A stretch of DNA of 64,000 bases. Source: DASQGA01 sp963722715. GTDB lineage: Bacteria; Actinomycetota; Thermoleophilia; Gaiellales; Gaiellaceae. Below are positions 60,456 to 64,000 of this stretch, one piece after another (position 1 is the stretch's first letter; each line of letters opens with the position of its first letter). The stretch spans positions 62,001 to 126,000 of the forward strand of contig CAVROA010000008.1 in assembly GCA_963722715.1 (NCBI GenBank). Reading direction: 5' to 3'. The notes below the pieces were generated by a model. That model had not been told where the DNA came from. It made no database searches and saw only the letters and a program-made list of their open reading frames with translations. Both the position numbers and the translations under genes were made by a program.

Positions 60456-61372
60456 GTGACGCGCGCCTACCTGCCGCTCCTGCTCACGCTGTCGGCGCTC
60501 TGGGGCGCGTCCTATCTCTTCATCAAGGTCGCGGTGGACGAGATCGAGCCGATCGCCGATGATCGAGCTGCGACTGATGCTCGCGGGCGTCGTCTTGCTC
60601 GCGTTCCTCGTCGCGAGGATGGGTCGCCGTCGAGGCGATCGCCGCGCTTCGAGCGACGGGTTGGGGCGGCGTCATACTCGGGGTGATCAACGGCGCGGTC
60701 CCGTTCACGCTGATCGCGTGGGGCGAGAAATACGTCGACTCCGGGATCGCGGCGATCGCGAACGCGACCGTGCCCATCTTCGTGGCCATCTTGGCGATCC
60801 GATATCTCCCGGGCGAGCGTGTCACCGGGATGCGGCTCGTCGGCGTCCTGCTCGGCCTCGCCGGGGTCGGCGTGCTCGCCGGGTTCCATCCGGAGGGCGG
60901 TTGGTGGGCGGTCGCGGGCACGCTCGCGGTCGTCGTCGCGTCGCTCTCGTACGCCTGCTCGAACCTCTTCACGCAGCGCCGCTTCTCGACGACCGCGCCA
61001 CTCGTGACCGCCACGTCCGCGGTCATCTGGGGCGCCGTCGTCCTGCTGCCGCTCGCCCTCTTCCAGATCCCTGACCAGGTGCCGAGCGCCAAGGCGCTCG
61101 GGTCGGTCGCGGCGCTCGGGATTTTGGGAACAGCGGTCGCATCGATCATCCTGTACCGGATGCTCATGATGTACGGCTCCTCGCGCACCACGCTCGTCAC
61201 CTACCTACTGCCGCCCTTCGCGCTCTTCTACGGCGTCACTCTCCTCGACGAGCAGCTGACCGCGAACGCCCTCCTCGGCCTGGTTCTGATCCTGGGCGGC
61301 GTCGCCCTCGGAGCCGGCGTCAGCCTTACGCGCCGCTCGCGCGACACACTTGCGGCCCCACAGCGCCCATGA
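60456..61372 (+). pseudogene. EamA/DMT-family transporter, two frameshifts
   Basis: Membrane transporter of the drug/metabolite transporter superfamily with about ten helices when read continuously. The start is MTRAYLPLLLTLSALWGASY, then LFIKVAVDEIEP. A +1 shift near 60555 leads to MIELRLMLAGVVLLAFLVAR. A second shift in the GGG at 60621-60623 leads to VAVEAIAALRATGWGGVILG and then INGAVPFTLIAWGEKYVDSG to the end at 61372. The two EamA repeats are otherwise conserved. The stop overlaps the acetyltransferase ATG (ATGA). Confidence 0.8.
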
Positions 61373-61914
61373 CCGAGCCGCTCGAGGGACACGGGTTCCA
61401 GCTACGGCGGGCAGCCAGGGCCGACGCCGACTTCCTCGTCGGCCTCGCGACCAACGAGGACATAGAGCCGTTCATGTCTGCAGTCTCCGCCCGCGACAAG
61501 GCATCACTTCTCGAGGAGATCGAGCTGTCGGAGACCGAGCCGGACGTCCACGGGCGCTTCGTGATCGAGGTCGAGTGGCACGGCAGCTCGTGGCCGGCAG
61601 GCACGATGGCCTTCTCGACCGGCAACCGGCGGAGCCGCATCGCTCAGCTCTACGGGGTCATGCTCCATCCCGACTTCCGGGGGCGCGGTCTCGCAGCGGA
61701 GGCGACCAAGCTCGTGGCGCGCCACCTGGTTTTCGACCTCGACTTCCATCGTGTGCAGCTCGAGTGCTACGGGTTCAACGACCGCGCCATCCGCCACTTC
61801 GAGCGAGCGGGGTTCATCAAGGAGGGCGTCAAGCGAAAGGCGTACTGGCGTCACGACGAGTGGGTCGACGGCATCATCTTCGGGCTCGTCCGCGAGGACC
61901 TCGAGACGGCATGA
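61369..61914 (+). CDS. GNAT family N-acetyltransferase (RimJ/RimL-like)
   Basis: A 181-residue acetyltransferase. The acetyl-CoA-binding motif A is YGVMLHPDFRGRGLAAEATK, and motif B-like VQLECYGFNDRAIRHFERAG with FIKEGVKRKAYW follows; both are typical of RimJ/RimL and Bacillus YdaF-like enzymes. The substrate could be a protein N-terminus or a small amine. Coupled to the upstream EamA transporter gene by an ATGA overlap. Confidence 0.9.
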   Translation: MTEPLEGHGFQLRRAARADADFLVGLATNEDIEPFMSAVSARDKASLLEEIELSETEPDVHGRFVIEVEWHGSSWPAGTMAFSTGNRRSRIAQLYGVMLHPDFRGRGLAAEATKLVARHLVFDLDFHRVQLECYGFNDRAIRHFERAGFIKEGVKRKAYWRHDEWVDGIIFGLVREDLETA

Positions 61915-61986
61915 GCCGGCCCCGGGCCGGTGTGCGGTTTCCCGCCGATGTAGCCGTGTAGCCTCCCGCCCTCAAAGGAGGAACGC

Positions 61987-62366
61987 ATGGAGCTCATTCA
62001 CACGTGCTATCGGGTCACCGACCCAGACCGCTCGGTTGCTTTCTACGAAGCTCTTGGCCTCGAAAAACGCCGCGAGCTGCCGATCCGCGAGGAGGCCGTC
62101 AATTACTTCCTTGGCGTCCCGGGCAAGAGGGGCCGGAGCTGGAGCTCACCTACAACTTCGACACGCCCGAGGGCGGGTACGACTTGGGCACGGGCTACGG
62201 CCACATCGCCCTAACGGTCGACGACCTCGACGACGCGCTCGCCCGGCTGAAGGAGCAGGGCATCGAGCCCGAGCGACCGCCATACACGGTGCGTGAGGGC
62301 GGCTCGCGCATTTGCTTTGTGCGCGACCCCGACTCCTACAGGGTTGAGCTGATCGAGGAGCGATAG
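61987..62366 (+). pseudogene. VOC/glyoxalase I-like protein, one frameshift
   Basis: About 127 codons, lactoylglutathione-lyase-like. The N-terminal frame gives MELIHTCYRVTDPDRSVAFY with EALGLEKRRELPI and YFLGVPG. After a one-base loss near 62120-62128 the other frame gives GPELELTYNFDTPEGGYDLG followed by TGYGHIALTVDDLDDALARL and DPDSYRVELIEER. Metal ligands (His5, Glu and His of GYGHIA, Glu of VELIEE) are all present across the two frames, so the active enzyme may be intact in the organism. An AAAGGAGG ribosome-binding site precedes the ATG. Confidence 0.8.
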
Positions 62367-62393
62367 GTCCTCTGGAGGCGGATCAACTTTCGG

Positions 62394-62456
62394 CGTACGC
62401 TTCCCGACGGCTACAGGGTGGAGATCATCGAGCGGCGGGCTCATTTCCCCGCATAA
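62394..62456 (+). pseudogene. Remnant of a second VOC C-terminus
   Basis: Twenty codons reading RTLPDGYRVEIIERRAHFPA then TAA. This mirrors the end of the preceding glyoxalase-like gene (DPDSYRVELIEER) and the common family ending FRDPDGYRVEIIER. It looks like a duplicated or decayed gene tail, not an independent gene. Confidence 0.45.
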
Positions 62457-62468
62457 CGGCAAGACGGA

Positions 62469-64000
62469 CTAGACGGCCGTCGCCTCGAGAGACCGTAGCA
62501 ACGCTCGCACGCGCTCTGCTGAAACGACGTCGTCCTTGCGCTCGAGCAGACCGAGGGCCTCGCTCAGGCGCTCCCGGGCACCGTTGGTCCCGACGAGCGC
62601 GATCACCTCGGCGAGGTCCACGAGCGCGTCCGCCTGCCCCGCGAGCGCGTCCGTCCCTTCGAGCAGGTCCACCGCCTCGAGCGCGAGCTCCTCCGCCTCC
62701 TCGCCGAGCCCGCGCCGCGCGACCGCCTTCGCCCGACCCGACCGCCAGAGCGCCTGTGAGGTTAGATCGTCCTCGGCCGAGAGCTCCTGCGCGACCCGCG
62801 TGAGCTCTTCCGCCTCCGCGTAGCGGCCCTGCGCATACACGGCTTGCGCGAGTTCCCCGGCGACGGTGGAGAGGAAGTACTTCTCGCCCATCTCCGACAG
62901 CTCCGCGTAGTCGCGGCGCAGTTCGCGCTCGGCCGCCGCGGCATCCCCGGCCAGCATCTCGACCCTGCACGACTGCTGCGAGGTGGAGGCCGCCACGACG
63001 CTGCGCCCGAGCTCTTCCAGCATGAGGCGGGCACGCGTGTAGAGGTCGCGGGCGGTGCCGAAGTCGCCGTGCATGGCGCGAAGCCCGCTGAGGACGCTCA
63101 TGACGAGTCCCTGCGTCCTTCTGTCTCCGAGCGCCTCTGCGACGATCGACTCGCAGCGCTCGATCGCTTCGGAGACCGGCGTGGGTCCGTAGAGCGCGGA
63201 GAGCGCGTACTGGGAGGCCGCATGCCGGCGCTGCCGCTCGTCCCCGCCGAGCGCCGCGTGTTCCATCGCCGTTTGGGCGGCGGCGGCCGCCTCCCCGTAC
63301 TGGCAGGCTGTGCCGTGCGCCCAGGCCAGCATCCGCAGCGCACGCGCCAGCTCGACGTGGTCCCCGGCCGCTTCGAGGAGCGGGAGACCGCGCGCGGCCT
63401 CGGCGACCATCTGCTCCGTCCAGTCCTCGGGCTCGGCTGCATGGCTGCGTACCCGCACACGGAGCAGCCGAGCGCTTTCCAGGAGAGCGGTGCTCCCCGC
63501 CGTCTCGGCGTGGTTGATCGCCTCGTCGAGGAACGTCTCTGCCGAGTCGAACTCCCCGATCCCCATGAGCGCCTCCGCCAGATCGGGCATGAGCATGAGA
63601 CGTTCGAAGCTCTCGGTGGGGAGGAGAGCCGCGGCGCGACGAAGGAGGTTGGCGGCCGCCGGCATGTCCCCGCGGACGAAGGCCCGGCCGCCGGCCGAGG
63701 AGAGACGCGCCGCGGCCCGGACGCCCAACTCGCGCCCGCGCTCGTCGAGCGGGGCGAGCTCGGACAGGCAGAGGTGCGCCTGCTCCAGGTGGTATCCGAG
63801 GATCTCCTCGTACTCGGCAGCGCGGTCACGACCTTGGTTGACCCGGTCGGCCCATCCGACGAAGCGTTCGTGGAGAACCGCGCGCGACCGCTTGAGGAGG
63901 CCCCTGTAGGCCGCGTCGCGGATCAGGATGTTCCCGAAGCGGTAGCTTCGCTCGAAGGTGACTCCCGTCGGCTCGGGTCTGATGAGGTGCTTTCGCGCGA
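62469..64000 (-). CDS. C-terminal part of an ATPase/TPR regulator (cyclase-ATPase-like), partial
   Basis: At least 510 residues, open to the right window edge. The upstream part reads FERSYRFGNILIRDAAYRGL, LHERFVGWADRVNQGRDRAA and EEILGYHLEQAHLCLSEL, the junction seen in large AAA-type ATPase regulators, often with an N-terminal adenylate/guanylate cyclase domain. It is followed by about ten TPR-like helical repeats (for example GEFDSAETFLDEAINHAETA, then ARALRMLAWAHGTACQYGEA and AAAAQTAM). The ATPase and any cyclase or DNA-binding domain lie beyond 64000. A TTG at 63728 is not the true start, because the conserved frame continues upstream of it. Confidence 0.75.
   Translation of the reverse strand, partial: ARKHLIRPEPTGVTFERSYRFGNILIRDAAYRGLLKRSRAVLHERFVGWADRVNQGRDRAAEYEEILGYHLEQAHLCLSELAPLDERGRELGVRAAARLSSAGGRAFVRGDMPAAANLLRRAAALLPTESFERLMLMPDLAEALMGIGEFDSAETFLDEAINHAETAGSTALLESARLLRVRVRSHAAEPEDWTEQMVAEAARGLPLLEAAGDHVELARALRMLAWAHGTACQYGEAAAAAQTAMEHAALGGDERQRRHAASQYALSALYGPTPVSEAIERCESIVAEALGDRRTQGLVMSVLSGLRAMHGDFGTARDLYTRARLMLEELGRSVVAASTSQQSCRVEMLAGDAAAAERELRRDYAELSEMGEKYFLSTVAGELAQAVYAQGRYAEAEELTRVAQELSAEDDLTSQALWRSGRAKAVARRGLGEEAEELALEAVDLLEGTDALAGQADALVDLAEVIALVGTNGARERLSEALGLLERKDDVVSAERVRALLRSLEATAV

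Noticed and set aside
1..64000. CRISPR arrays, tRNA/rRNA genes, insertion sequences, prophage or integrase genes
   Set aside because: No periodic repeats, cloverleaf sequences, transposase motifs or phage proteins were recognised by eye. A tRNAscan or Infernal run would be more decisive.

Overview
This is a GC-rich, densely packed bacterial chromosome segment with GTG/TTG/ATG starts and many 1-4 nt start/stop overlaps. Gene content points to an environmental actinomycete relative, most plausibly Thermoleophilia (Gaiellales/Solirubrobacterales-like). Supporting traits are the split three-subunit proton-translocating transhydrogenase, a DUF6457-type protein, a PucR regulator, a large ATPase/TPR regulator of the cyclase-ATPase type and many acyl-CoA and short-chain dehydrogenase genes. 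The taxonomic placement is inference. I saw no tRNA, rRNA, insertion sequence or CRISPR array.

Layout. 1-3.4 kb: two divergent secreted subtilisin-like proteases, the first frameshifted and cut by the window edge. 3.4-6.4 kb: pntAA-pntAB-pntB. 6.4-7.7 kb: DUF6457 protein, a LuxR-type response regulator and a broken receiver-like gene. 7.7-11.7 kb: a dehydrogenase, a glycogen-debranching-type glycosidase and a glycosyltransferase. 11.8-18.1 kb: a minus-strand run of VOC protein, purM, purN, purH, cystathionine beta-synthase and cystathionine gamma-synthase/lyase. 18.6-36.2 kb: an amine/amino-acid catabolic neighbourhood. It holds a PucR regulator, saccharopine-dehydrogenase-like protein, class III aminotransferase, aldehyde dehydrogenase, MFS exporter, trimethylamine-dehydrogenase-like flavoprotein, soluble transhydrogenase, ThDP enzyme, HisC-like aminotransferase, a polyamine-type ABC importer and a divergent TetR regulator. 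36.4-51.7 kb: acyl-CoA type catabolism (enoyl-CoA hydratase, thioesterase, dienoyl-CoA-reductase-like flavoprotein, two acyl-CoA dehydrogenases, SDRs, an ADP-forming acyl-CoA ligase) plus a TetR-controlled cupin and Rieske oxygenase pair. 51.7-56.8 kb: a lipoprotein, a selenoprotein gene, an MFS transporter, a receiver protein and an SDR-amidohydrolase-Rieske ferredoxin run. 56.8-60.4 kb: purF and purL. 60.4-64 kb: a broken EamA transporter, an acetyltransferase, a frameshifted glyoxalase-family gene and the C-terminal part of a TPR regulator running off the right edge.

The most striking element is at 52318-53016: a CTP-synthase-C-terminal-like (class I glutamine amidotransferase fold) gene. 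An in-frame TGA replaces the nucleophile cysteine of the G-T-C-G-G-F-Q-H motif, the reading frame continues with conserved sequence for another 149 codons, and a SECIS-like hairpin lies just downstream. This fits selenocysteine insertion. The same protein lacks the His and Glu of the amidotransferase triad, so its chemistry is probably not ordinary glutamine hydrolysis.

Caution on sequence quality: about eleven single-nucleotide indels break otherwise conserved genes (near 0.8, 7.54, 29.65, 30.14, 30.92, 30.98, 45.13, 45.61, 60.55, 60.62 and 62.12 kb). Several sit in GGG runs, which suggests assembly or sequencing homopolymer errors more than true decay. One of them makes a cupin gene and a Rieske oxygenase gene look like a single fusion. 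Three further genes (glycosyltransferase, purL, selenoprotein) have no standard start codon at the expected place.
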